From NCBI GenBank assembly GCA_963971305.1, contig OZ020305.1:1459001-1523000 (forward strand): a stretch of DNA of 64,000 bases. Reading direction: 5' to 3'. Below, piece by piece: positions 28,816 through 42,100 of the stretch. Positions within the stretch are counted from its first letter, which is position 1. Each line of letters begins with the position of its first letter. The translations under genes were made by a program, and so were the position numbers. The stretch is from Arcuatula senhousia. Its lineage: Eukaryota; Mollusca; Bivalvia; Mytilida; Mytilidae. Under the pieces are notes generated by a model, which was not told where the DNA came from, ran no database searches, and saw only the letters and a program-made list of their open reading frames with translations.

Positions 28816-30121
28816 CTAAATAAAGTAAAATCAAAGAAAAAAAAATCATATGTACATGAGTTGGTTTTAAAGATATGAGGGTTTAAAAAATGGCAGGAAA
28901 TTGGACTCCCCTGGATTTTTTATTGTAATAACATTGAAACAGTTTTTGATCTAATAAGCATGGAAATAATAATTAAATCTTGCTGAAATTTGTTATATGT
29001 AATTAATGAGACATGATATTAGAAATAAAAAGCTTCGCCGAGCGCAGCATGATAAGACGGCTGCATGTTAAACCCTGTACGTTTTATGCCCAATATGGAT
29101 AGTCAATTGCTCTGGACACATGCAGCCCATGGTGGACTGACAAAGGTTTTTGACACATGCAGCTTTTGGTGGACTTTCCACTTACAATTTAAAAGGAATT
29201 ATTTTTTTTCGAAAGGAGATTAAAACAAGTAATACTGTGAGCGAGCTCACAAAAGGATACCCCCCGCTTCATATTGGACTCTGTACTGTAAAAGACAAAT
29301 CTCAAGTCCAGTTATCTCCCCTCGATGATAACCGAAAGCAATACAAATTCCTCATGCACATGTACAGATGATGTTCTATCTTCATGTAAAGTTTCAACAA
29401 AATCCATCCAACGCTTTAAGAGGAGTTGCGCTTACGAGGTTGCTCTTTGAATAATGTATTTAAAAAGTCTAAGTCCAATTATCTCCCCTGAATGATGTCT
29501 GATTGCAATGAAAATTCTTCATGCACATCTGCATATGATGTTCTTCCTTTAGGTAAAGTTTCATCAAAATCCTTCAAGCCTTTAAGGAGGAGTTGTGCTT
29601 AAGAGGTTTCCCATTGTAAAATGTATTTAAAAAGTCTAAGTCCAATTATCTCCCCTGAATGATGTCTGATTGCGATGAAAATTCTTCATGCACATCTACA
29701 TATGATGTACTTTCTTTATGTAAAGTTTCATCAAAATCCTTTTAGTGGTTTAGGAGGAGTTGCGCTTACGAGGTCTCCCATTGAAAAATGTATTTAAAAA
29801 GTCTAAGTCCAATTATCTCCCCTGAATGATATCCAAGAGCAATGAAAATTCTTCATGCACATCTACATATGATGTACTTTCTTCATGTAAAGTTTCATCA
29901 AAATCCTTTTAGCGGTTTAGGAGGAGTTGCGCTTACAAGGTCTCCCATTGAAAAATGTATTTAAAAAGTCTAAGTCCAATTATCTCCCCTGAATGATATC
30001 CAAGAGCAATGAAAATTCTTCATGCACATATACATATGATGTACTTCCTTGAGGTAAAGTTTCATAAAAATCCTTCAAGCAGTTTAGGAGGAGAAGCACT
30101 TACGAGTTATGTGGACAGACG

Positions 30122-30152
<31 letters not shown>

Positions 30153-33100
30153 AGGGTGTTTCCTATATACCCCCCAAACTTCGTTTGCGGGGGGTATAAT
30201 AAGACCAAAAATTTTCCATTTTGGCCCTAATTACATAATAGGGGGAAAAAAGGGTGGTTGCAAAAAGTAATTCTCAATTTTGTATCCACTATTTGACAAG
30301 ACCAAACATGCAAAAAAAATTTTCAAAATCGGATCATAAGTAAAAAAGTTTTGATTTTGGTCCCTTTTGGCCCCTCATAACATAATAAGGGGAAAAAGGG
30401 GAGGGGGTGTCGCAAAAATTGATTCTCAATTTTGTATTGCTATTGGACAAGTGCAAACATGCAAAAAAAATTCAATATCGGACAACTGACATAAAAGTTT
30501 CGATTTTGGCCCCTTTTGGTCCCTAATTACATAACGGGGAAAAAGGGGGCCTGCAAAAGTTCATCAGGTTCATTCTTTTATTGTAAGAAACATTCTTCAC
30601 AAATTTCACAGCAATAAGCCAGCTAGAAACAATTTAGTTATGGTGGAAACAATAAACTATTTAAATTTTTTTGCCCCTTTTCGGCACCTAATTTCGAAAA
30701 CAAAAAAAGGGGGACCCCCAAAATCAATCCCATTCACCCTTTTTTGTCAAAAAACATTAATGCTAAAGTACAAAGCAATCGGATAACTAAAGTTATCGTG
30801 GCAACAAACATATAAGAAGCATTTTTTGCCCCTTTTTGGCCCCTAATTTGGAAACCAAAACAGGTTGGACCCCCAAAATCAATCCCATCCATCCTTTAAT
30901 AGTAAGGAATACCATTGTGAAATTTCATTGCTTTCGGATTTCTAGAACTAAAGTTATCGTGTATACACTAAAGTTAACAGACAACGACGACAACGACGAC
31001 AACATCATACCATTATACGTCCGCAAATTTTTTGCGGTCGTATAAAAATGAAAAGAAAATAGGGGGTCAATGGGAAAAATAATTCCCATGCTTTTTAATG
31101 GATAAAAGCAGAGGATATAGAAAAATATTCAAAGTAATCAAAACCACAGGATCTCCTTAAGTTAAGATTCAATCATATTATTACAGTGCATTCAATAGAA
31201 CATTTAAAAAAATACCCCCCCAAAAAACATTTAATCAAATGAATTGTAATGGATTTGAAATTCAAACATACATAAAATATACATGTTACCAAAAAAAGGA
31301 GAATGACAATAAAGCAACCCTTCTTTATCAAAGATTTAATAACTCTAATAGTATGCTATCAAAAGAACATTACGAGCTTTTTAAACATTTAATAAATCTG
31401 TAGGTAAGACAAGGTCATGTAACACTAGAATTTTATCATTGACTGGTTATCTATAACCACTGGTGATCAATACCCAAAGCAAATGCCCTACAAACTTAAT
31501 TGAAAATGCATTCATTGAATCATTGTGATTGTCATTTTAAACATTTAACGAAAATGAATTCTAAAAAGAGGACAAGGTCATGTAACACTAGAACTTCCTT
31601 ATCGACTCGGTTGTCAATACACAAAATGCAAACATTATCAAAACAAAATTTATACTAACTTCCAGGTGAATAATTCAAATATCACTATATGTAATAATAT
31701 AATCTAAAATGGAATGAAATTGTTGGATCTCAACAGAAGAGACTGTAAACATATAATACTCTTTGATTTGTCACATAAGAAAAGGTAAATAATAATTGTT
31801 TTTTCTATAGTGGGGGGATCAAGAAATATTTTCTTCCAATTTTCTTCTATCTTTATAAATACATGTAATGAGATGCTCTCCATATAAATATTAAATATAT
31901 TTTTACTGTAGTATAATAAAACAAAGTTAAAAATTGTCCAGAAGGGGGGGGGGGCATAAAAAACATTTATGTCATATGCTGGTATAATCATGAACATGGG
32001 AAATAGTGATTCAAACAACATTTAAATTAAATAAGTCAATGTTAATAAACAGGTAAAGATAAATATCTACATTTCCATTTTAGTATTATAAAATTATAAA
32101 TCAATTGTCTTCTCTGTGGCATATTCACAAGAGAAGGGTAGGAGGTTCTGTTTGAGGGTTTGAGACTTAGGTCATTTTTGCAAATTTAATAGGTAGAAAT
32201 TGGCATGTCCTCCTTTCACTCGCTATACTTTTTGGTTCAATTGCAGTTTTTATTATTAGAATAGACTTTTAAAGACAATGCTCTCTTTCAGATCCCAGCC
32301 ATGGCCTCCATGTGTAGTGTATGTCCTAAAGGAGAGAAAACATCGACACCATCCACCTGGTGCCCAGATTGTAATGACCTGCTATGTAAATCTTGTACCG
32401 GTCATCATTCACGTTCTTCTGCTACAAGAAATCACAAGGTAATATCGTATGAAGATTATCAAAAATTACCATCCTTTATTTTGAAGATAAGGCCTTACTG
32501 TACCAAGCACAACCAAAGATATAGTGAGTTCTGTAGACACCATGATACACCGATCTGTATCACATGTCTTAAAAAGGATCACAGGAGATGCGAGGACATT
32601 CCAAAAATAGAGGACATAGTTCACAAGGTAAAACATTCTGTGCTGTTTGAGGATACAATGTTAGAGATGGAAACCAAATGTGGAACTCTGAAACAAATTG
32701 CTGATGACAGAAACAAAAATCTTAAAGAGTTAAACAAAACACACAAGAAAATGAAAGCAGGGTTTGAGAAAACGATTGACAGTTGGATTAAACACCTGAC
32801 AAACTTGAAAGACAAAACACTTTCTGAAATGGATATTATGTATAATAAATTGGACAATGACATATCTAATATAATAAAAACAGTTCAATCCAAGGAGAAA
32901 GAACTTCGTGTCATACTGAACCAGAAGGAAGATATCTTGAAGTACGCATCTAATTTTCAGACATTTATTGGGATTAAAGAAATAGAGAACCTTGTTAATG
33001 AAGCTGACATTAATCTCAATGAACTCTCAAATGATGAAAAACTTATGGAGTATAACCTAAAATTCCAAGTCAAAGAGACCATTGAGGAGATGATCAGTGG

Positions 33101-36100
33101 TATCCAGTCCCTGGGAGACATCCAAGTCACCAAAAGCCCATCAGTGATACCTATACATAAGACTGGAGCCAGATATCTAGAGGCCGTGAAAGTGGTACAG
33201 ACATCAGCACCTGTACAGCTCCACCTTCAACAGACCATTAAACTGGATAGGAATCATAAGTACTATGGCTGCTGTACATTACCTAGTGGACTGGTGGTGA
33301 TTGCTGATAATGGTGACTTGGGTGGTAATGACTGTAAGATATTAATACATAACTCTAATGGATCACTAAGATCCACCATCAACTTTGATAGGAGTGAGGG
33401 GGTAGATGATGTGACACCAGTAGATGATCATCATGTTGCTGTGTCACATCCTGACTCTGGCACTATCTCCATTATAGATGTAGATAGTGACCAGGTGGTG
33501 AAGAAGGTAAAGGTAGGAGGGAAAGTTACAGGGTTGTGTTGTAGAGAAAGAGATATAGTGTGTTGTGTGTCAGGTAAAGGTCTAGTCAGAGTGAATGTTG
33601 ACAGTGGTAAGGTAGAGACAGTGGTGGAGGATGAGAATGTTGATTGGGGATCACATGTAGAGGTAAGTAACAGTCTCATATGTTACACATGTACTAGTAA
33701 TAACACAGTTACTGTACTGGATACTCAATACAATGTTATCTTTACATACAAAGATGAGACCATACTAAAATATCCTACAGGTGTGACAATAGATGACCAC
33801 AGTAACATCTTTGTCACAGGGTCCTGGTCTCACAATCTAATAATGATCTCTAGTGATGGTAAGTCATGTCATCAGTTACTAGGTAAGGATGATAGATTGT
33901 ATAATCCTACTGCTGTACACTATGACAGAAGTACAATGAAATTGGTGGTGGTTAATGTTTATGGACCTGCTTTTGTATACTCTGTAGGGTAAGTATCAGT
34001 CTGATCAGTAGTGAGAGAGTGTTGTAGGGAGAGATATATAACAAGATAAAATGGACAGGATACAGGAGATTTTTTATAAGTAGGTTCTGTATGATAGAGT
34101 TGTTTTATTTTATTTTGAATTATTTTGATATTTGATATGTAAATGTGGTTTAGCAATATTGATCATTGGTTTTTGATTTTTTCAAAAAATGTATTTTGAT
34201 TTTATTCCTTTTTGTTTGACTTACATCTCCATCACATTATATTATTTGCAGAACTTGTATATTCTATTTCAACACAGTTTGTAATCTTTATTTTTTGTAG
34301 AACATGTATATTTTATTTTAACACAGTTTGTAATCTATATTATTTGTAGAAATTGTATATTTTATTTTAACACAGTTTGTAATCTATATTATTTGTAGAA
34401 CTTGTATATTCTATTTCAACACAGTTTGTAATCTTTATTTTTTGTAGAACTTGTATATTTTATTTTAACACAGTTTGTAATCTTTATTTTTTGTAGAACT
34501 TGTATATTTTATTTCAACACAGTTTGTAATCTTTAAATGGCTGTTTTCCATTGTGGATATTTAAAATATACGTTTATAATGTAGGTTGTGTCGCGTACAC
34601 TTATTCCACATCTCATTTTCTTCTATTTACATGTAACTTGTTTCTTTATATGTATGGATTATGTTTATTTTTTACAATATTGTGAACAAGATATTTTGAC
34701 ACATTTATGTGTTTTCATGTGTGTGTGTGTTTTTTTTTATAACAAATCAATACAAAAAACATATGCTGTTTTTTTTTGTTCAAAAAAATATATATGACTT
34801 TTTTCATTTTCGTGTTAGTCTGTAATTCTTTTTTATATTTGTAAATGATTTGTTTTACCACAATTTAATGTTTTATTGACATTGTGGACAATATGTTTTT
34901 GATACTATTTAAAACTAGGCCATGTTATGAATATATTTTTAAACTATATGCAATTTGTAGTTCTTGTTTTTATAATTTACAACTGAGTGAATCACTTTAT
35001 GTGGTGTTTGTTTTTTGTTCCTTTATTCTCGAAGAGTTATAGTTTCTTCTCTTCACAATATTTTACAGAATATTTATCTCAATGATATTTTAACATTTTT
35101 CACATTAAACATGTGATTCAAACAAAACTTTTTCTAGTATCAAATCTTTTGTATTAAATGTTATACAATACTATTAAGGAGTCTGTGTGAACTGACATTG
35201 TGTGAAATTAGTAATCAGCACAATAAACATGATAAAAATAATTAAAATTGTTACATTTATTAAATCTGCCAATATGCAAAAATTGGAAAGCTATTCAATG
35301 GTAACTCCTGCACTCAATAATTAAGGTGTAGTTTGAATGGAAAAAAAATGAAAAGAGAATACACCAAAGCATAGATACATTTAATATCAAAAAGCTGGTA
35401 TGACTGAGGTTGACAGAAATATCAATGGGGCATTGGAATGTCAGAATTCCTAAAGGGCAAAGACAAAATCAGTCAACACAAACAAAAACAAAATCAAGGA
35501 AAAAACAACTGAACAGCAGTCTGCAAACTTAAGTCATAACAAGATTGAACTCAGGTGCTCCCAAAGGGTGAGCAGTTCCTGCTTGTTGCAACCACCATGT
35601 TGCTACTGGTCAATTTAGCTTATCTTATCCAATAAAAGAGGACAAAATAAAGGATTGGGTCCATGGGACACAGATGCTCCCACGTGGCCCCAAACAGGAA
35701 GTAGATGTCCAACAGACCTGGCAGTTGCTTATGGCAAACAGTTTGTCATACTGAACCATCCTACTAAGTTTCAAATCATTCCCATGTATGGTTTCTGAGA
35801 AAAGCTTGATAGAAATTTTTAAGTAAATTTTCATATCAGCTTAATCCCAAACAGGAAGTAGAGGTCTGACAGACCTGAAAGTAGCTTAGGACATACAGTT
35901 TGTCATACTGAACCATCCTACCAAGTTTCAAATCATTCTCATGTACATTTACAAAAATTTTCTATTTTTGGATATCAAAAAGTCCAAGTCAACCCAGAAA
36001 ACAGGAAGTGGATGCCGACTGACCTGAAAGAGGAAGGCACGATACCACTCATCATGAAAAGCTATATACCAAATTTGAAATCAATCCCTTCAGTAGAAGC

Positions 36101-39100
36101 TGAGAAAACTGTTATGAAAGTTTGTTACAGATGGACAGACAAGGTGATTGCAATATAGCCCTCTCTTTAGATTTAGGAGTGGGGGTATAACAAGGATAAG
36201 TCTGAAAGACATAATGCCCCATCTTGCAACATTTGGGACACTTACGCACCATGTAGCTGAGAAAACTGCAACAAATATATGAACAGACAGACTGAGGAAC
36301 AGACCTTTGTCAAGGGTAAAACATTATACTCCCCTATTCTTAGAATTTGTGGTATTCAATGGTCCCCTATTATTAGAAGAGGTGGTAATACACAGATGTC
36401 AAGAGAGAATAACCATGTCCTGAATAAGACCAACAAGACATTTATACAAAACAAGAGGCTCCCAAGAACTAAAACTAAAATAAATGACTTAATATTCAAT
36501 GAACATTAACATGATAAGAGCAAACAAAAGTTTTTATTAAATAATGAAAAAAATTTAAAAAATTAATTTTCACTTTACATTTACAACATTTTAACCTTTG
36601 ATGGACTATAACCCAATAAAGAAGGCATCTAGCAACTTTCTCCTATTGACGACTTTTTATAAAGCCTCTTTAGCCTATTGAAAGATTCATTAAACCCTAT
36701 AGGGAGATCATCTAACAACTTTGACCTCATGAGGATTTATATTATAGTTGTCGAAAATCCTTCAGAATTACTCTGCTGGAGATATAGGACTGCCACTCAA
36801 AGTTCTGTTTTAGCCATGATGACTTTATAAGCTAATCAATCACAAGTCAAAAACACAGAAATCAGTTTTATAATTATAAATTCTGAACAAGGATATGAGA
36901 CAAAATGCCACATCAGAGGACAGAGGAATGGATAGACGGACTGACAGACATAGGACCTGCACACCATATTCCCCCTTCTTTTGTAGATGGGGCACAAAAA
37001 TTCCATTCAAAAGTTTTATTGAAGACATTTGAAAAGAGCAACAAAGAGGTTACAGATATACAATGGATGCTTAGTGATGACAAAAGCTTTTTCAATCCCC
37101 TAAAACAAATGTTTAATATTACAAACTAGAATGGCTGTCTTCCCTGGAAGAAGTATGCCTCCTCCATCTTAAATTAAAGTTTGTTTTTGCCTACAAAAAC
37201 GATGTCTCCCCCCGTTTCCCCAAAAAGTTCTAAGTTCAAAGGACCATAACTCCCACAAACATTTGAGAATCAAAATTTCCTGATAATATGCACAACTACA
37301 TATGATGTTCTTCCTATATACCAAGTTTCATTGAATTCGATTCAGTAGTTTCAGAGGAGTTGCACTGACAAGATGAAAAATGAGGATTTTCAGCAATTTT
37401 CTAAGTTCAAAGGGCCGTAACTCCTACAAAAATTTGAGGATCAAAATTTCCTGGTAATATGCACAACTACATATGGTGTCCTTCCTGTATACCAAGTTTC
37501 GTTGAATTTGGTCCAGTAGTTTCAGAGGAGTTGCGCTTACAAGATGATAAATGAGGATTTTCAGCAATTTTCTAAGTTCATATAGGGCCGTAACTCCTAC
37601 AAAAATTTGAGGATCAAAATTTCCTGGTAATATGCACAACTACATATGGTGTCCTTCCTATATATCAAGTTTCATTGAATTCAGTTCAATAGTTTCAGAG
37701 GAGTTGCGCTGACAAGATGATAAATGAGGATTTTCAGCAATTTTCTAAGTTCAAAGGGCCATAACTCCCACAAAAATTTGAGGATCAAAATTTCCTGGTA
37801 ATATGCCCAACTACATATGGTGTCCTTCCTATATACCAAGTTTCATTGAATTTGGTTCAGTAGTTTCAGAGGAGTTGCGCTGACAAACTTTGTGACGGAC
37901 AGACGGACGGACAGGCGGACGGACACGACAAAAACAATATGTCTCCACACAAAAGTGGGGGAGACATAAATATTCTGTAAACAGGAAGTAGATGAGGTAT
38001 GGATATTAAATCACTTTAAACAATATGGTACTATGAAAGATGCCACATGCCAAATATCAAGAAGCTGTGGCATGTAGTAGCCCAGAAAACTGCGACAGAA
38101 ATTTTTGTGATGCCGCAGGATGGCGCTACATGGCGGATAGTGTCAAAGTGACTCCTAAAGGTTGACTTTCAACACAGTGCAGGTGACATAACAATAGTTT
38201 CCTGAATTACTTGTTTTTGTACCAAATACTTACCATTTCTGGAACACACAAGCAGTGAGATTGCTGTAGAAACTAGATCAAGACCTAAATCAGTCTCCAG
38301 TCTAGAAAGCACTTCCTGTAGTAAGGCAGGGGTGGTGTGTGGGAGAGACTTCAGTTTGGCACTGATCTAAAAATAGAAATTAACTTCAATTCACTTAAAT
38401 GACATCAAAATTTTTAATCTATAAAACAAGAACATGGCTTTATGCAAATTTTTTTAAGTACTGTTTACAGTCAATAAACTAAATTTGCAGAGAAATTTTC
38501 AAATAAAATTTTTCATAATTCCGAAGTTTAAATACATGTACTTACTCTTTCAAAAACTCCAAACACTCTGAGCTCTTCACAAGCCAACTTCAAAAACAGT
38601 GGGTTAGCTCCCTCTCTCTTGGAAAGTAGTAACTTCATCTGAGAAAAGAAAGAATAGTAAAGAAATTTTTAGTGTTTCATCTGAGAAAGAGAAATTGAAA
38701 TTTAAAGATCAAAGCTAACACAATGTTAAAACATTACTGGTTACCGTATTGTGTGTGGGCATTCATATTCAGAATCAAATGAAGAGTAAAACAAGATGTT
38801 CATTTAGAATTTGATGTTCCACCATACAACATGGTTTTTTTTCTTTTTTCCATCATCCCTGAACCACGAATATTTTTATTTGTTTATATGTTGATTCATT
38901 TATTTTCGTGGGAACCAATTTTCATTCTTAGATAAAAATTGATGATTTTATGGATTCTAAATTTGTGGTTCTGAAGTCTGCAGTATACAGATCAATGTTA
39001 AATTTCCTATTCTTTGGGGATTTGTCAAGTGTTTTCCTGTATGCTGACAGATATTTTATGACAGACAGACACAACTTAATAACTGATCTAAAAAGACATA

Positions 39101-42100
39101 TGTGGATTCATTTATTTTCATAGGTATCAATATTCATGGTTTCTCCTAAAAGAAGATTTAATTTGATTTTTTTATTTTGTGGATTGTACATGTTGCTGAA
39201 TGTCATCAATGAAAAATCTCGGTTAGATTCTTATTTTGTAGTTGATTTACAGTTGAAAAGTGATACAGAGCAAAACAATGCAACCACAGTTGAATGAAGT
39301 TTGTCCAGTGTTGTCCTGAGTGCTTACAGATTCTTTTTCAACAGTCAGACCGACAGACAGACTAATGAACTGATGTAAAACAGACAAGGTACCTGATTAT
39401 TAAATGGGGATTCGTCCAGTGTCTTCCTGTGAGCTGACAGATTTTTTCTCACAACTTCTGCTTTGTCCCACATATCTAGTGGTCCCACACTGACGTTGAC
39501 AGACTTTAATCTCTTCAGTGACTGGTGGAATTTTCCATCCTCTAAAGCACTGATGACAAAGATCACATTCTGTAAAAGAAGTTAGTTTAGTTAAGCCTGA
39601 ATGATGAAGCAGATATGACTAAAAAAATAATCACGTCTTATTAAAACATAAGAATATAAAAACTTCTTTTCTGTTTTTACTTTAATGTATAGTTATAACA
39701 TCAGTGGCAGGGTTTAGCATCCAGTCCAGTGGCGGATCCACAAATTCTGAAAAGAGGGGGCCAACTGACTAGCCTAAGAAGGGGCCCACTTTCGTCACGC
39801 TTCAATGATTTCCCATATATTCAACCAAATTTTGCCGCCAAAAGGTGGGGGGGCAGGGCCCTCCCCTGGATCCGCCTATGCAGTCCAATACACCAAAGTA
39901 CTGGTAGATGAGAAAGTGCTTTCAATTAGGGGGTATGATATTACCTTAGGGACAGGGTTTGGTATCCAGTCCAAGGTGTTGGGTAAGAAGGTGTTTCCAT
40001 TAGGGGGGTATGTTATTACCTTAGGGACAGGGTTTGGTATCCAGTCCAAGGTACTGGGTAGGAAGGTGTTTTCCATCAGGTCCAGCCCGTCCATAAAGAC
40101 TACCACAGGGGACCCAGACAAACTGCTGGCCTCTTCTAACAGCTCGCCAAACTTCTGCACTATATTCCTGATAAAAAGGATCAAAACATTTAATTTGGGA
40201 TTATTTTTTTTAAAAATGATATGAACTAAAACAATTTGTTTTTTGACTTTATGCCTATAGGATCTCAAAACATAGATTTTCAAACAATATTCTATATTAA
40301 ACAGAAATTTTTGAAAAAACATTGTTTTTAACTAGTTTTAAGAGACCTAAACATCATACACATTATACTAAATAGAATTTAATGGTAGGGAATTCTCAAA
40401 TTATACAAACTGTCACAATGAAGTCTTTTATTACTCAATTGATAAAAGGACATCTTTAGCTTTTCCATTACCAAACACAAAACTCCTTTTTTTTTAAACA
40501 TGGTCACACCAACGAAACAAATTTATAACAGGATGTCAAATAAATGCTTACTTGTAATCCTCTGGTATTTCTGAGGTCAGACCAAACTGTCTCCTGATTT
40601 CATAACAAAGTCTCTTCAGGGTGGCAAAGATGTTGGTAGATCCTGGTGCAGCCCCTACGATATGTACCAAGAGGTTCCCAGGACTGTCACACTGGTTAGA
40701 ATCCTTGTAGGCATTCACTAACGAGGCCTGTAAATAATGAGAGAAAGAGAAATAAACAAGAGGTTCCAGGGACTGTCACACTGATTAGAGTCCTTGTAGG
40801 CATTCACCAACGAGGCCTGTAAATAATGAGAGAAAGAGAAATAAACAAGAGGTTCCCGGGACTGTCACACTGGTTAGAATCCTTGTAGGCATTCACCAAC
40901 GAGGCCTGTAAATAATGAGAGAAAGAGAAATAAACAAGAGGTTCCCGGGACTGTCACACTGGTTAGAATCCTTGTAGGCGTTCACCAAAGAGGCCTGTAA
41001 ATAATGAGAGAAAGAGAAATAAACAAGAGGTTCCCAGGACTGATACACTGGTTAGAATCCTTGTAGGCATTCACTAACGAGGCCTGTAAATAATGAAAGA
41101 AAGAGAAATAAACAAGAGGTTCCCGGGACTGTCACACTGGTTAGAATCCTTGTAGGCATTTACTAAAGAGGCCTGTAAATAATGAGAGAAAGAGAAATAA
41201 ACAAGAGGTTCCCGGGACTGTCACACTGGTTAGAATCCTTGTAGGCGTTCACCAAAGAGGCCTGTAAATAATGAGAGAAAGAGAAGTAAACAAGAGGTTC
41301 CAGGGACTGTCACACTGATTAGAATCCTTGTAGGCATTCACTAACGAGGCCTGTAAATAATGAGAGAAAGAGAAATAAACAAGAGGTTCCCGGGACTGTC
41401 ACACTGGTTAGAATCCTTGTAGGCATTTACTAAAGAGGCCTGTAAATAATGAGAGAAAGAGAAATAAACAAGAGGTTCCCAGGACTGTCACACAGGTTAG
41501 AATCCTTGTAGGCATTCACTAACGAGGCCTGTAAATAATGAGAGAAAGAGAAATAAACAAGAGGTTCCCGGGACTGTCACACTGGTTAGAATCCTTGTAG
41601 GCATTCACTAACGAGGCCTGTAAATAATGAGAGAAAGAGAAATAAACAAGAGGTTCCCGGGACTGTCACACTGGTTAGAATCCTTGTAGGCATTCACTAA
41701 AGAGGCCTGTAAATAATGAGAGAAAGAGAAATAAACAAGAGGTTCCAGGGACTGTCACACTGATTAGAGTCCTTGTAGGCATTCACCAACGAGGCCTGTA
41801 AATAATGAGAGAAAGAGAAATAAACAAGAGGTTCCCGGGACTGTCACACTGGTTAGAATCCTTGTAGGCATTCACTAAAGAGGCCTGTAAATAATGAGAG
41901 AAAGAGAAATAAACAAGAGGTTCCCGGGACTGTCACACTGGTTAGAATCCTTGTAGGCGTTCACCAAAGAGGCCTGTAAATAATGAGAGAAAGAGAAGTA
42001 AACAAGAGGTTCCCGGGACTGTCACACTGGTTAGAATCCTTGTAGGCATTCACTAACGAGGCCTGTAAATAATGAGAGAAAGAGAAATAAACAAGAGGTT

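Noticed and set aside
38633..38700. Possible twelfth exon-edge duplication at exon 38546-38638
   Set aside because: Only a short TTCATCTGAGAAA word is repeated, too little to separate from chance.
39876..40322. Minus-strand 148-codon frame as a separate gene
   Set aside because: It is the Walker B exon of TEP1 read through its splice sites into the duplicated exon edge.
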